Below are positions 11,525 to 22,239 of a stretch of DNA of 64,000 bases, one piece after another (the stretch's first letter is position 1; each line of letters opens with the position of its first letter). A program made the translations under genes and the position numbers. The DNA comes from Monomorium pharaonis (Eukaryota > Arthropoda > Insecta > Hymenoptera > Formicidae), in the NCBI RefSeq assembly GCF_013373865.1, contig NC_050474.1, positions 8,213,061 to 8,277,060 of the forward strand, written 5' to 3'. The notes beneath the pieces are model-generated. The model saw only the letters and a program-made list of their open reading frames with translations. It was not told where the DNA came from and made no database searches.

Positions 11525-12829
11525 CATGTCACTATCATGTCCTGACAATTTCGGATTTTATAAAACTATAGGAGACGTGATTGACGTTGAGATTGTGATT
11601 GACAGCTGGAGCAAAGCTATAATTTAGTTCAACATTACGTGAAGTTTATTTAATGTTTTTCTCTTATTTTCCCTCGTTTTTTATGTTTTTAAAAATTATT
11701 TTTAAAATATATTTACTAATAATCATAAAGTATAATATGTATACATTTGTTTAGATATAAGTTTATTTTGTTGATAAATATATGTGTTAAATATATTAAG
11801 AAGTTTATTGAAAAGACTATTTTTAATGTTATCTTTTTCCTTTATAATTATATCTATCCTTTATAATTTTAGAACTTACAATTTTCAGGAAGTCAAGTTC
11901 TTAAATTAATTTTACATAAAACAACGAAATTGCATTCAAAAGTATTTTTTGTTTTATGTAAACTTAATTTAAGTACTTAACCTCCTGGGAATTATGTGCT
12001 AAAATATATACATGTACATATATAACAACACTGTAATTATTTTTTATAACAGCAATATAATAGTTTATATTGCCATTACAAAACATCTCGGTTATAGTTA
12101 TATAACAGTTCAGTTCTACGCTATATTTATGTTATGTAACTACAACATCACATGAGTAGGAAATTATAACTAACAGGAATGTTACATGTAACGTTCATGT
12201 AATATTACCTGTTACATTCCGTTTTATTGCAGCAATGTAATGGTTATATATTGGTGTTTGCTGGGAATATTATCTGGATGTAATAGGATATCGTAAGATA
12301 TTATAGAATATCTTACAATATCTTATAATATTTTAAGATATTTTTTGGGGATATCGAAATATATTAATGGGACGTCATATGATATCTTAAGATATTTTAC
12401 GATATTTTAAGATATTTTTATAGGATATCCCGGGAGCTACTCATTGAGATATCCGTGGGATCGTCTGTCTGGGATAATTTGGGATATCCTCAGGATAAAG
12501 TGTGCTGTGTGGGATATTGGACTATCCCTTTCTCCACAAAAAACGCAATTTTGCGTTTTTAAGAAAACCCGTATTAAAAGCTTCTCGATGGAGGTTTCAG
12601 GCTTACAGATCCTGTCTACGACAAAAGTAACCTTTTTAGGTCTAACATTCCAAGCTAATTTAAAATGGAATGCCCATGTCCTGGAAATAGAGAAAAAATG
12701 CCTAAACTCTATAAAAAACTATTAAATGTCTGGGCCGAAAATGGTGGGGGTCCGACCCAAGTATTCTTAAAAGAATTTATCGTGCTCTAATCAGATCTCG
12801 CATTGAATACGGGGGTTTTCTGTTACACA

Positions 12830-13457
12830 GAGTGAGTCCCAGATGCGCACAGTAATAAACGGACACAGCAAGCTGAGTGAAACGGACACAGTAACAAACG
12901 GACACAGACCAAACGGACACAGTAATAAACGGACACAGTGCGAAACGGACACAGACCAAATGCGCACAGAGCGAAACGGACACAGTGCGAAACGGACACA
13001 GACCAAATGCGCACACTGCACATGCGCACAGACCAAATGCATACACGGAAAGTCGCAAACCCATGTGATGCAGTGAATGTTTTGCACGCACATACACACA
13101 CACACACACACACACGGGGAATGCAAGGGAGGCCTTCGGCCCCCCTCCCATCCAAGTCGCTAACCTATGTGACTTTACTCTGCTTGCAATGTACATGGAT
13201 TGCATTTGATCCGTACGCACGTGCAGAGTGCGCATGTGCAGTGTGCGCATTTGGTCCGTGTGCATTTGGTCCGTGCGCATTTGGTCTGTGTCCGTTTCGC
13301 ACTGTGTCCGTTTCGCTCTGTGCGCATTTGGTCTGTGTCCATTTGTTACTGTGTCCGTTTTGCACTGTGTCCGTTTCGCTCTGTGCGCATTTGGTCTGTG
13401 TCCGTTTCACTCAGCCTGCTGTGTCCGTTTATTACTGTGCGCATCTGGGACGCTCCC
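12830..13457. mobile_element. hAT-like element with GGACACAG/GCGCACAG word arrays
   Basis: It interrupts retrotransposon 1 ORF2. The flanks are an exact 8-bp repeat, GTTACACA (12822-12829 and 13458-13465). Ends GAGTGAGTCCCAGATG and CATCTGGGACGCTCCC are inverted repeats from GTCCCAGATG inward. Subterminal regions are arrays of AAACGGACACAG and CAAATGCGCACAG. The centre is the (CA)n module at about 13050-13205. Open frames in the arrays are repeat artefacts. Other copies: 47370 and 59795. Confidence 0.8.
13050..13205 (+). repeat. (CA)n / GC-hairpin module, copy 1
   Basis: Order of parts: GTCGCAAACCCATGTG, a TGCA-rich link, a (CA)n run, then a G-rich stretch with GGCCTTCGGCC able to form a hairpin, then AAGTCGCTAACCTATGTG. 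The same order occurs near 22240, 23782 (inverted), 47462 and 59950 (inverted). Confidence 0.7.
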
Positions 13458-14772
13458 GTTACACAACATCTCTCAAGATCTCTCGAATAGATTAGATAAG
13501 CTCCAAATGAGAGCTTTAAGAATTGTAATGGGATATAGAAACTCTACTCCACTTAATGTAATTCTTACGGAAGCACGCGAGCCCTCTCTTTACTACAGAA
13601 TAAAATATCTGGGTCTTAACTATATTACACGAATGAACACTTCTTATGACCATCAGCTGAAACACACAATTAGAAAATTGAGTGAAACTCCACACCAACA
13701 GGCGTGGTCACCAGTTAGAACTCCACTCCTAACAGCATATAAGGAGTTTTCCAAGTATGCTGAATGGTTCCCAAGTAGATCTACCCCCACATGCTATCCT
13801 TCCAATTACGAAGCAATTTTCTTCCTCCCTGAGGTGGATGAAGTTAGTGGCTATGAGATCGCTCAATCTAAAAACTGCACAAATACATTTTTAAAAATAT
13901 TTGAATCTGAATTAAAATTTACACAATGTATTTACACAGACGGGTCGACATCAGAGAACGCTGTTTCATCCGGCTTCGCAGTTATATCGGGATCAGGAGA
14001 AATATTGGGTGTATATAGAACCGCGGGATTTGTCTCATCCTTTTGTGTCGAGGCCATGGCTATTCTGGAATCTTTAAGAATCATTCGGAGTAAGAAATGG
14101 AAAGCTGCTACAATTTTTTCGGACTCGAAATCAACTATTTCAGCTATTAAAGCTGAATTCAAACCAAATCATAGCTCACACATCATTTTGGACATAAAGG
14201 ATAATCTTTGGAACCTAAAACAAGAGGGCTTCTCGGTGAAACTCGTGTGGATTCCGAGTCACAAAGGTATCCCGGGAAATGAAAGAGCTGATATCGCTGC
14301 CAAGCAAGCCAGTATCTCAGGGCAAAGGTCAAACAACGACATCCCGATAAGAGAAGCTAAGAACTTGTGGAAAAAAGTCACTCGACAGGAGTCAGAAAAA
14401 TGGTGTCGAGAAAAAAGTCAGTTTCGAGGATCATATTATTTTACAAATTTTGAGACCGCGAGCAACCATTCGTGGTTTGACACATATAATCTCAGGAGAA
14501 GAATTATCACGTCTATAAATAGATTAAGAAGTGGACATACTTCTCTGCATGCCAGTCTTTTTCGCTTCCTCATAGTAGACCTGCCTAACTGTCCTTATTG
14601 TGGGGAGTACGAAACTCCGGAACATGTCTTTTGGTCGTGCTTTAAATACTCTGAACAGAGACTCACCCTTTTAAATGATTTATCAAAGGTCTTGAGTTTC
14701 GGACCATATTCGCTTGAGTATCTGTTGTCTCTTCCTTCATCAGAAATTTTATACGCTTTAGAAAAATTATAG

Positions 14773-15153
14773 GCTCCATTCCAACTTGTTTATGAAGCCC
14801 ATTAAGCTCTGCTTTTACTTAAACCAACAAAAAAAGAGGAAAAAAAATTAAAAAAAAAACTAATTAATAATTAAAGATAGGTATTTTATTTCATAACTAT
14901 AGGTAATTATCTTTGTAAATCTCCATTGTATCATAATGTACAAACTTGTTAGAAATCTTATTTTTAAGTCTTATTTGTTTAAGCTATATAAAGTTTAATT
15001 TCAAGACTCGTCTATTCTGTTAGCAGATAAGAATTAGACATCTAAAAACTTTAAGTCTAGCTTAAATGGTAGTGAGATGTAATCAAAGAAAATTCTATTT
15101 TATTGTTTGTCTTAGAGGCTTCTTTACTTAAATTTTCTGCGGAAGTTGCCGAC
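14773..15153 (+). other. 3' region of retrotransposon 1 and spacer
   Basis: The ORF2 stop is followed by a short UTR and A-rich runs (14828-14862), which probably mark the retrotransposon's 3' end. The rest up to 15153 is AT-rich with no recognisable feature. Confidence 0.45.
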
Positions 15154-16577
15154 ATGGGGTGTTTACGATAATGGCTATCCGAGTAATTTTCTCTAGGACC
15201 GAAATATATGATAAGCACAACCATCTACTATCATCATGATTCGTGACAACTCAATGCTGTCCGGTATAGCCAAATCATCGAGCAAGTTGCGAGTTGCGAG
15301 TTCCGTGAGTTTGTAGCAGGTAACCTAAAAAGTACGACATAAATAATTTGATTATTACAATTAAAAATAATCTGTTTTTAATGTATGATAAGATTATTAA
15401 CTTTAAAATAGTAATTATATGTAACACAATCATGTATTTTTAAAGTATTGTCTAAAGTAATATCAGAGATTATTTTATTTACAAATATTTATTTTGTCTA
15501 TCAAGTTTCTATCATAACGGTATTATTTCAAAACCTAATATAATATTTTAATTAAACATTGATTCTCAATAAATGTTATTATTTATTAACTAACATATAT
15601 ATTAGAAAAGTCATCTTTTATTAAACGGATGGTGTTAACACTTTGAAACAAATGAGATAAATTATGTAAAATTACTAAATAAATCATTATTAATAATATT
15701 TTTTAGATTACAAGTAAAATAAAAATTTAAGTATAAATATTTTTCTTTCTTGTAACAACTGTTAATGATAAGTTGCATGGTGTTATCATTATTTTAAAAA
15801 ATCATATATCTTTATGTATAAATATTATGCATGAATATTTCATTAATGTGAAACTAATAATAATGTTTACAATAAATTTTTTAAATTTGTAATACAAGTG
15901 CATAGTAAATTAAGATATACTGTAAACAGATATACGTTAGATATGCGTTAGATATACGTTATAATAGAAACTTGATAGACAAATTAATAAATAAAATATT
16001 TGTAAATAAAATAATCTCTTTAATATTACTTTAGACAATACTTTAAAAATACATGATTGTGTTATATAATTACTATTTTAATGAAGTTAATAATCTTACC
16101 ATACATTAAAAACAGATTATTTTTAATTGTAATAATCAAATTATTTATGTCGTACTTTTTAGGTTACCTGCTACAAACTCACGGAACTCGCAACTCGCAA
16201 CTTGCTCGTGATGATTTGGCTATACCGGACAGCATTGAGTTGTCACGAATCATGATGATAGTAGATGGTTGTGCTTATCATATATTTCGGTCCTAGAGAA
16301 AATTACTCGGATAGCCATTGGCTTAGTTTACATCGTGCATTTGATACGCGTATCAGGTACCATATTCGTATCAAATTCGTACTAAATATTTAGTACGCAC
16401 GATGTAAACGCTGCCGGATCAATTTGGTACGAACGTATCAAGTAGGAGTATCGTACTAAACTGATACGCGTACCAAGTGATACAAATGTCGATGTAAACG
16501 CATAAAACGCATTTTAGAGAGAATTTAGCAATTGAGCATAACCTCAGTGCTAAAATCTAAAAACCGGTGTGAAAATG

Positions 16578-17702
16578 TCCCAGACAGCACCAGATATCGT
16601 ACGAATATTATACTCTCATACGTAATGTACTGTGATCATACCGAATATACGTAAAACATTCATATAACGTCTCAGTAGAATGTCATTTTGATATATCCTC
16701 AAGATAAACTTAGAATATAGCGACTGAACTTCGCAATTCCTACTGAATATACTGAGATTATATCTAATATACTCAAAACATCCGTAAAATATCCTATGAT
16801 ATATCTCATGTATATCTATCACATATTTCCAAAATATCCGCGTAATATCGAAAGTGAATGTCAACGCTATTTATGATCTGGGCCCCTATTCTTGAATTCA
16901 TTCGCAAGAAAACGTATGCGCAAATACCCGCTCTAACAGAAAAGTTGCAAGTTTATTGGTTGAAAGCCATACGATAGCCAATAAATTTTTAACTTTTCTG
17001 TAAGAACAGAATTTGCGAATACGTTTCTCTTGCGAATGAATTCAAGAATAGGGGCCCTGTAACGTTACGCATTTTAGTCTGCCGTGTGATGCAGACACGT
17101 GGTGAAGTGTAGGGTGTGAACGTGCGAACACGAACTCACGGACAACGTGGTTTTCTCAGGAATTACGCCCAGATAACTCTGGTATGTACATAAGATATAA
17201 TATAGTAACGTAAACTATAATAATATATATATATTGTATATATACATATATTATTTAGGTTATAACCTACAATTATCTGAGCATAATTTCCCAAAGCACC
17301 CCAGCGTATTCAACAGATATTACGCTTCATTTTTTGCGATAGCTTCCTGATGTGCGAAATGATTAATTCCTCTTCTTATTTCTTCTTGCTAATTCTGTAT
17401 GTTTAATTCCTTGTTCCTTATTCCTCTCATTATGCATGAGCCCATATAATGTGAACATACTGTAGACATATTGTGAATATACTGAAGATATACTTTAGAC
17501 ATACGTATAACATTCTTAAGATATATTCGGTATATTCTCATAAACTGCCAGCGAAATTCTATGGGATAAGGCAACGCGGACATAGTACGTTATGAGTATA
17601 TACTCGCCATATCACAGACGTATCTCTAATATTATACAAATATTGCAATATACTTTCGCAATATCCTATTATCGTTCTCATAATCTACATGTGCTGTCTG
17701 GG
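16578..17702. mobile_element. Inner inverted-repeat element with CCCAGACAGCAC ends
   Basis: Left end CCCAGACAGCACC and right end GTGCTGTCTGGG, with GT on both sides (16576-16577, 17703-17704) as a possible 2-bp duplication. The subterminal regions are arrays of GAATATACTGA, ATATCC and CATATA-type words. It has no coding frame. The end sequence matches the CCCAG...AGCAC pattern of other word-array elements. The same inner element lies in the copy at 22423. Confidence 0.65.
16881..17056. mobile_element. 176-bp MITE, copy 1
   Basis: Absent from the otherwise equal copy at 22982, so the insertion is exact: 176 bp plus a duplicated CTG (16878-16880, 17057-17059). Ends GGCCCCTATTCTTGAATTC and its reverse complement. 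A second 176-bp copy is at 60174-60349 with TGG duplicated. Confidence 0.85.
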
Positions 17703-17900
17703 GTCTTAAGGTTGGTTTATAATAGCCGTAACCGTTAACTTAGGCCGGTGCCGTAGAGGCCGTTACCGTAATCTGTAAAAGGGGCGTTTATAATAGTTCA
17801 GTCGGGGGCGTTTATAATAGTTACGGTCGCAGTCACACCGTAAAACGCATAACCCTGTAAAAGTTATATTTTTTTATATAAATAAATTTAAATTAAAATA

Positions 17901-19325
17901 ATGGATTTGTCGAACATAAAAACAATGGATTTATCTGAAATTATTGTGTGTGGAATGTTTTTATCAATTCTGGGGCTGGCATACACTGCATATGAAGACG
18001 CACCGTTGGTTAAAAAAATAAGGAGAAAACGCCGTTGGAGTGTACGCCCAATTAATCAAAAAAGGAAGGACACAGGACATTTTCATAATTTATTTAAAGA
18101 CATGGCGACAGTAGATAATGAACAATTTATTAAATATACAAGAATGTCGCAGACCAATTTCTACAAATTGTTAGGACTTATACGACACAAATTAATAAAG
18201 TGGAGCAGACGTGAGCCTATAAGTCCGGAACATAGGCTAGTTATTACATTATTGTAAGTGATAAAATCTTCTAATTTTTATAATATCTTGTACAGAATTA
18301 TATATATATTAGTTTCGATGTAAAGAATAATGTATAATTTATATTATTGCAGCTATTTGTCTCAAGGCTGCAGTATGCAAGTAGTTGCATGGTCCTTTTT
18401 GATTGGAAAAACTACTGTATCTGTAATAGTCAAGGAAACTTGTGAAGTAATATGGAATGTTCTTAGTTCCATATATTGCAAACAACCAACAGTCGAAGAA
18501 TGGAAAAAGAAAGCGGACGAATTTTACAGACAATGGAATCTCCCTAACTGTTGCGGTGCAATCGATGGGAAACATATAACAATTCAGGCACCCAAAAAAT
18601 CAGGAACTGCTTTTTTTAATTATAAAAAAACATTCAGCATCGTCCTCATGGCTGTTTGTGATGCTGACTACATATTCACACTTGTAGACATTGGAGCATA
18701 TGGCTCGCAAAGTGATGGTGGAGTATTCTTGGAGTCAGTCTTCGGCCGAGGATTGGAATCCGGTAAGATAAAGTTACCAGCAAACACACCATTACCGAAC
18801 ACAGATATAGATTTTCCATACTATTTTGTTGGAGATGAGGCTTTTCCTCTAAAACCATATATTCTAAGACCTTATCCAGGAAAGAATTTAAATCAAGAAA
18901 AACAAATCTTCAATTACCGATTATCAAGAGCAAGGAGAACAATAGAAAATTCATTTGGCATTTTAGCATCGAGGTGGAGAATCTTGCGAAATAATATCAT
19001 TGGCGAAGTTGATAATATAGAAAGGATTACCGCTGCCACAATATGTTTACATAATTTTCTGCGCATTTCTGAAAAAGATGCCGAACAGCTAGTGTATTGC
19101 CCTTCAAATTTTTCTGACACTGCTCAAGGAAATGGTCATATTACAGAAGGCTTATTTCGAAAAGAACAAATTGATAATAGTTTTCAAAGAATAGGACGCA
19201 TGGGTGCGAATAATCCATCAAGATCAATGATTGCTCTACGTGACAGAATGGCACATTATCTTTCGCATGAAGGAGCAGTTCCTTGGCAGTGGGCACATAT
19301 TTCAAGAGGATCCAGACCGGAGTGA
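17901..19325 (+). CDS. Harbinger DDE transposase (two exons)
   Basis: Predicted exons 17901-18253 and 18353-19325 (donor GTAAGT, acceptor TTGCAG) join in phase to give 441 residues. The catalytic triad of the DDE_4/HARBI1 family is complete: Asp in AIDGKH (about 189), Asp in VGDEAFPLK (about 279) and Glu in RRTIENSFG (about 316), followed by the usual LHNFLR. It should cut and join the element ends at TWA targets. The first 100 residues hold a short hydrophobic stretch and a basic RRKRRW patch. The partner MADF gene lies convergently downstream. The start is the first ATG in frame; a second lies 24 bp later. Splice sites are predicted, not proven. Confidence 0.88.
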
Positions 19326-19446
19326 CATCGATAAAGACGAGAGCACGAAACTAATGAATAAAAATTATACTTAGATTAGCAAATAAAAATTGTACAAAAC
19401 AAGTTTAGGATAAAACGATTTATTTTTATATTACATTATATATGTA

Positions 19447-20996
19447 TTACTCTAAATATTTGGCAATTACTTGCATGATTTCTATTTTGCAATGTATCAA
19501 TTGTCTGTTGTCTAAATTTTTCAAGTCAGCATATATTGAGTTACAAAAGTTTTTCAAGGAATTATCTTCCGCAGTCAAAGTGTTTCTTTCAGTTACAAAT
19601 TTTTGAAAAATATCTACGGCTTCATCCATTTTGGCTTGGAAAGATGCTTTATTTGAGGAACCTTTGTCACTCGGAGTAGTAGATCTGGAGCGCGAGCGTT
19701 TTGCTGCAGGTGATTGAGTAGTTTCTCTTGAAGTGCGGTTTATGGTTTCTTGTGAAGTCTCGTCCATCGATACGTCGTCAAAATCCTTATGTGTACCTGA
19801 AAATTGAATTAGTACTATTTTTAATGTATTATTACTATGTTTATAATTGAAACAAATTATTTTAATATTTAAAGAGAGTAAATTAGTATAATTTGAAGAA
19901 TCAATCATCAGTATAAAATCACTCTACGAAACTATACATTGCAACGTAAAACATTTATAATTGCTACAACCGAAAGTGTTTATTATAATAGTATCTATAA
20001 AACCAAAGACGTAAAGAAAATTACAAAATTTTAAAATAAAATTGCAAACCAGTTTGTTCGTCCAGATATTCCACATATTCATTTGGTGTTTCATCAAGGT
20101 ACTGAACATCTTCATAATCTAATTCTTCAACAGCATTATGCTTTTGAGCCAAATTTTGAGAATCTTTGGCATAGGAATCATTTGATAGCATAGAACATGA
20201 AGAATCTTCAGTGTCTTTGCATGGTGACTCGACGTTACTAAATGTCTTCCGTCGTTTTACACATTCGTGTAAAAATGCCAAATTTTTCATTAATGGCCAT
20301 TCTTTCTGATCCGATGCTCCTGATCCTGATCGTATTAATTTGCATCGTTCTTTTGAAAATCGATTCCGCAAGGCAATCCAGCGATCTCTACATTCAGAAC
20401 CTAAATAACAATTATAATTATTTAATACTCATTCCATCAAGTATGTACATCTGTATTTATGTAACTTTATATGAGACATATATATTCAACGTACTTCAAC
20501 TAATTGAAAAGGACAAAAAAATATGTTGAAAAGGCTCAATTAATTTAAATTTAAAAAGATAAGTAGCTAGAGAGCCTACGACAGTTATTAATTCGTATAA
20601 TGTATATTATTAAAAAAAAAACAATAACAAATGTGGACTCTCTAACTTATCTTTTTAAATTTTAATTGAAAATGTTATAAATGTGATTGAAAACCAGTCA
20701 TTTATCACAATTCAAACTTTCTATATCTTCTCTAACAAAATAACCTAACTTTTTATTTGTGTATACAAAACGAACAGAAATTTAGGAAAAACTTTCATGT
20801 TAGTATTTCTATAATAATTAATATTTATCAAATACATTGTAATATACTCACTTGATGCATTCAATTTGTTACCAATAAATTGCCAAGAGTTTTCTACGAC
20901 ATTTTTGTTCTTATAATCTTTTTCTTTCTTGTCGTATAAATGCCGAAATTGTTCGACCCACAAAATTAAATCCGCGTCATTTATTTGTACATTCAT
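19447..20996 (-). CDS. Harbinger-associated MADF-domain DNA-binding protein (three exons)
   Basis: Predicted exons on the minus strand: 20996-20852, 20400-20050 and 19796-19447, with GTGAGT, GTTTGC and GTACCT-side boundaries that keep phase and give 281 residues. The N-terminus is a MADF (Myb/SANT-like) domain: LILWVEQFRHLYDKKEKDY then, across the first intron, ECRDRWIALRNRFSKERC. The middle is acidic (DYEDVQYLDE) and the end has a basic KRSRSRS patch and a helical tail. In PIF/Harbinger elements such a protein binds the ends and brings the transposase to DNA and the nucleus. The second donor (GTTTGC) is the weakest call; a shorter form ending at 20021 is possible without it. Confidence 0.8.
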
Positions 20997-21435
20997 CACT
21001 ATTACTTTTTTTTTTTAATAGACCACTATATCACGTATGTTGTATGTCAAAAGGTTATGTGCTTTCGACTCCCTTGATGGATTTCAATTCTTTTCCGTTG
21101 CTTTCACTGGCCGTAGGCCGGTAAAGATAAAGTTGAGTCAACTTTTCGGTTACGGCCAAAAATAACAGATTACGGCCAACTATTATAAACGGTAGTACGG
21201 GTTTCCTATCTTTCAACTTTTACGGCACCGGCCTAAGTTAACGGTTACGGCTATTATAAACCAACCTTTAGTAGGAGACATCAACATGAATTAAATTTGT
21301 ATTATATTTTTCACAGTACATGCTTAGTACATTCGATGTAAACGCGCCCGTACTAAGGCTTTGGTGCGCACCAAACTTAATACGCGTACCAAGGTTTTGA
21401 CGATGTAAATTAAGCCATTATCGTAAACACCCATG

Positions 21436-21822
21436 GTCGACAAATACACAAACGCCACTCATCGGCGTCACCTAGAATTAGTTCACTCTATACATATTAC
21501 ACAGTTAATGGTAAGAATCTTAACATAAGGCCGGTATTCATAGTCGGATCTTATATTTAAGATCATCTTAAGTACAGTCTTAAGATGCTATCAACCAATC
21601 ACAGAGCCGTATTAGCATCTTAAGACATTACTTGAGATGATCTTAAAATAAGATTTGACTATGAATACCGGCCATAGGGCGTTACGCGCTTTACATCTAG
21701 CTTTAAACACCTTTGTACAGCGTTGAATAAGACAAATCATCCGACCTTTTGTAAACCACATGGGCTAGTTCCTAAAGGTTGTATTTTATATTGATAATAA
21801 AAAAAAAATGAAATTGAAATCT
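21436..21822. other. Spacer with one MITE
   Basis: Apart from the palindromic MITE at 21529-21673 this stretch has no recognisable gene or repeat. Confidence 0.5.
21529..21673. mobile_element. 145-bp palindromic MITE
   Basis: Inverted repeats GGCCGGTATTCATAGTC and its mirrored right end, with TCTTAAGAT-type words inside. The flanks read ATAA and ATAG, so the duplication (perhaps ATA) is not exact. Non-coding. Confidence 0.65.
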
Positions 21823-22020
21823 AGGTAATTATTCAGTTTAGGCACTGGTATTCAAATATTGATGTAGTTGTGCTTATTCGATGCAGTTTTGCTTCAAACG
21901 AACGAATCTGGCAAAAAAAAGCGTCGCTTTGCCTCGGAAAGCGAAATAATCGTTAAAGTTGTCGAATATTCAGGTTAAGAAATCTGTCATATCGACGAAA
22001 TGTAGCGACACGAACACTCT

Positions 22021-22110
22021 ACGCGGCCATGTGCGCATGCTCTACAGTCATATGTACATGCTTTGCGGCCATATACGCATGCTCGGTGGTCATATGTGCA
22101 TGAAATAAAG
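22021..22110 (+). repeat. Short tandem repeat, about 26-bp unit
   Basis: Roughly three and a half imperfect units built on CATATGTGCATGCTCTGCGG, lying in the left arm of the foldback element. Confidence 0.5.
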
Positions 22111-22239
22111 GCGCGAATTTAAAATGTATGTATACTTTTAACGACTTTCTTGTATTTTAATAGTAACTAATAATAAATGAGTCTACATATACTAAAAATA
22201 ATAAAGACTGTAAAGATTAGCAAAACCTCTACGCAAGGT

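Larger units (their letters stand above)
7638..12265. mobile_element. TTACATGTAA-word inverted-repeat element, 4.6 kb
   Basis: Ends are CCCAGCAAACACCAA and its reverse complement TTGGTGTTTGCTGGG, flanked by AA on both sides (7636-7637, 12266-12267). The sister copy at about 2385 reads straight through the site, so the duplication is exactly 2 bp. The outer 250 bp on each side are arrays of GTTACATGTAAC-type words, like the 596-1661 element. No long reading frame is found in the 4.6 kb. Inside are a diverged foldback arm (8306-8440), AT-rich sequence and the hAT element at 10527. Confidence 0.8.
6614..12513. mobile_element. GATATC-word inverted-repeat element, copy 2
   Basis: Left end CCACACAGCACACTTTATCC is matched inverted by GGATAAAGTGTGCTGTGTGG at the right. 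AT flanks both sides (6612-6613, 12514-12515), and removing the element with one AT restores the ORF2 frame. Both subterminal regions are dense in GGATATCC-type words. The inside holds AT-rich sequence, a 5S rRNA-like piece (7130-7200) and the nested element at 7638-12265. No transposase of its own is visible. Confidence 0.75.
4499..14772 (+). pseudogene. Retrotransposon 1 ORF2: endonuclease, RT, RNase H (broken)
   Basis: Coding blocks are 4499-6613, about 12514-12829 and about 13458-14772, near 3.7 kb in all, a normal ORF2 length. The endonuclease block shows QWNAKSL, ETWL, GGGVAII, FAGDFNAHN and, past a stop, GSDHFPI. The RT block shows FLDIKAAYDNV, LPQGSVLSPIL and QYADDVCLYSS. The last block has an RNase H domain (IYTDGSTSENA, VEAMAILESL, FSDSKSTISAI, PSHKGIPGNERAD) and a CPYCGEYETPEHVFWSC motif. 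Damage: in-frame stops at 5006, about 5135 and 5222, a frame change near 5300, loss of frame around 12726, and two DNA-element insertions. Joining across the first insertion with one copy of its AT flank keeps the RT frame. Confidence 0.85.
2638..14870 (+). mobile_element. Non-LTR retrotransposon 1 (RNase H-bearing, I-like)
   Basis: A zinc-knuckle ORF1 (2720-4132), then an ORF2 with endonuclease, reverse transcriptase, RNase H and a C-terminal Cys/His motif, ending at 14772 and followed by a short A-rich tail near 14820-14860. The order is that of the I/Outcast group of non-LTR elements, which carry RNase H. ORF2 is interrupted by DNA elements at 6614-12513 and 12830-13457 and has stops and frameshifts, so this copy is dead. 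The 5' boundary is set only by the end of the preceding DNA element. Confidence 0.8.
17709..21267. mobile_element. Complete PIF/Harbinger transposon
   Basis: 3,559 bp. The first 47 bp and the reverse complement of the last 47 bp are the same, beginning AGGTTGGTTTATAATAGCCG. TTA is present on both sides (17706-17708, 21268-21270), and the equal host element near 23630 shows the empty site with one TTA. It encodes a spliced DDE transposase on the plus strand and a spliced MADF protein on the minus strand, the two-gene layout of this superfamily. I see no stop or frameshift in either gene, so the copy is a candidate for being autonomous and recent. Confidence 0.9.
16320..21416. mobile_element. 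GGCTTAGTTTACATCG element, copy 1 (carries two nested elements)
   Basis: Ends GGCTTAGTTTACATCG and CGATGTAAATTAAGCC, flanked by ATT (16317-16319, 21417-21419). Subterminal regions contain several GATACGCGTATC and GTACGCGTACC-like words. It carries a MITE-bearing inner element (16578-17702) and the Harbinger transposon (17709-21267). Without the Harbinger and the 176-bp MITE it matches the second copy at 22423-23778 almost base for base. No transposase of its own. Confidence 0.8.
15157..21432. mobile_element. Foldback element with GGGTGTTTACG ends (outermost of a nest)
   Basis: The left end GGGTGTTTACGATAATGGCT pairs with the inverted right end CGTAAACACCC. Both sides carry ATG (15154-15156, 21433-21435). 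Arms of about 200 bp are mirrored at 15157-15350 and 16130-16319; the right arm is then cut by the element at 16320-21416 only 16 bp from its outer end. The central 800 bp are AT-rich without coding frames. It is the oldest layer of this nest. Confidence 0.7.

Noticed and set aside
12777..13495. Long open frames on both strands rich in Cys, Arg and His
   Set aside because: They are translations of the GGACACAG/GCGCACAG word arrays and the (CA)n run in a hAT-like element; no domain and several frames open at once.
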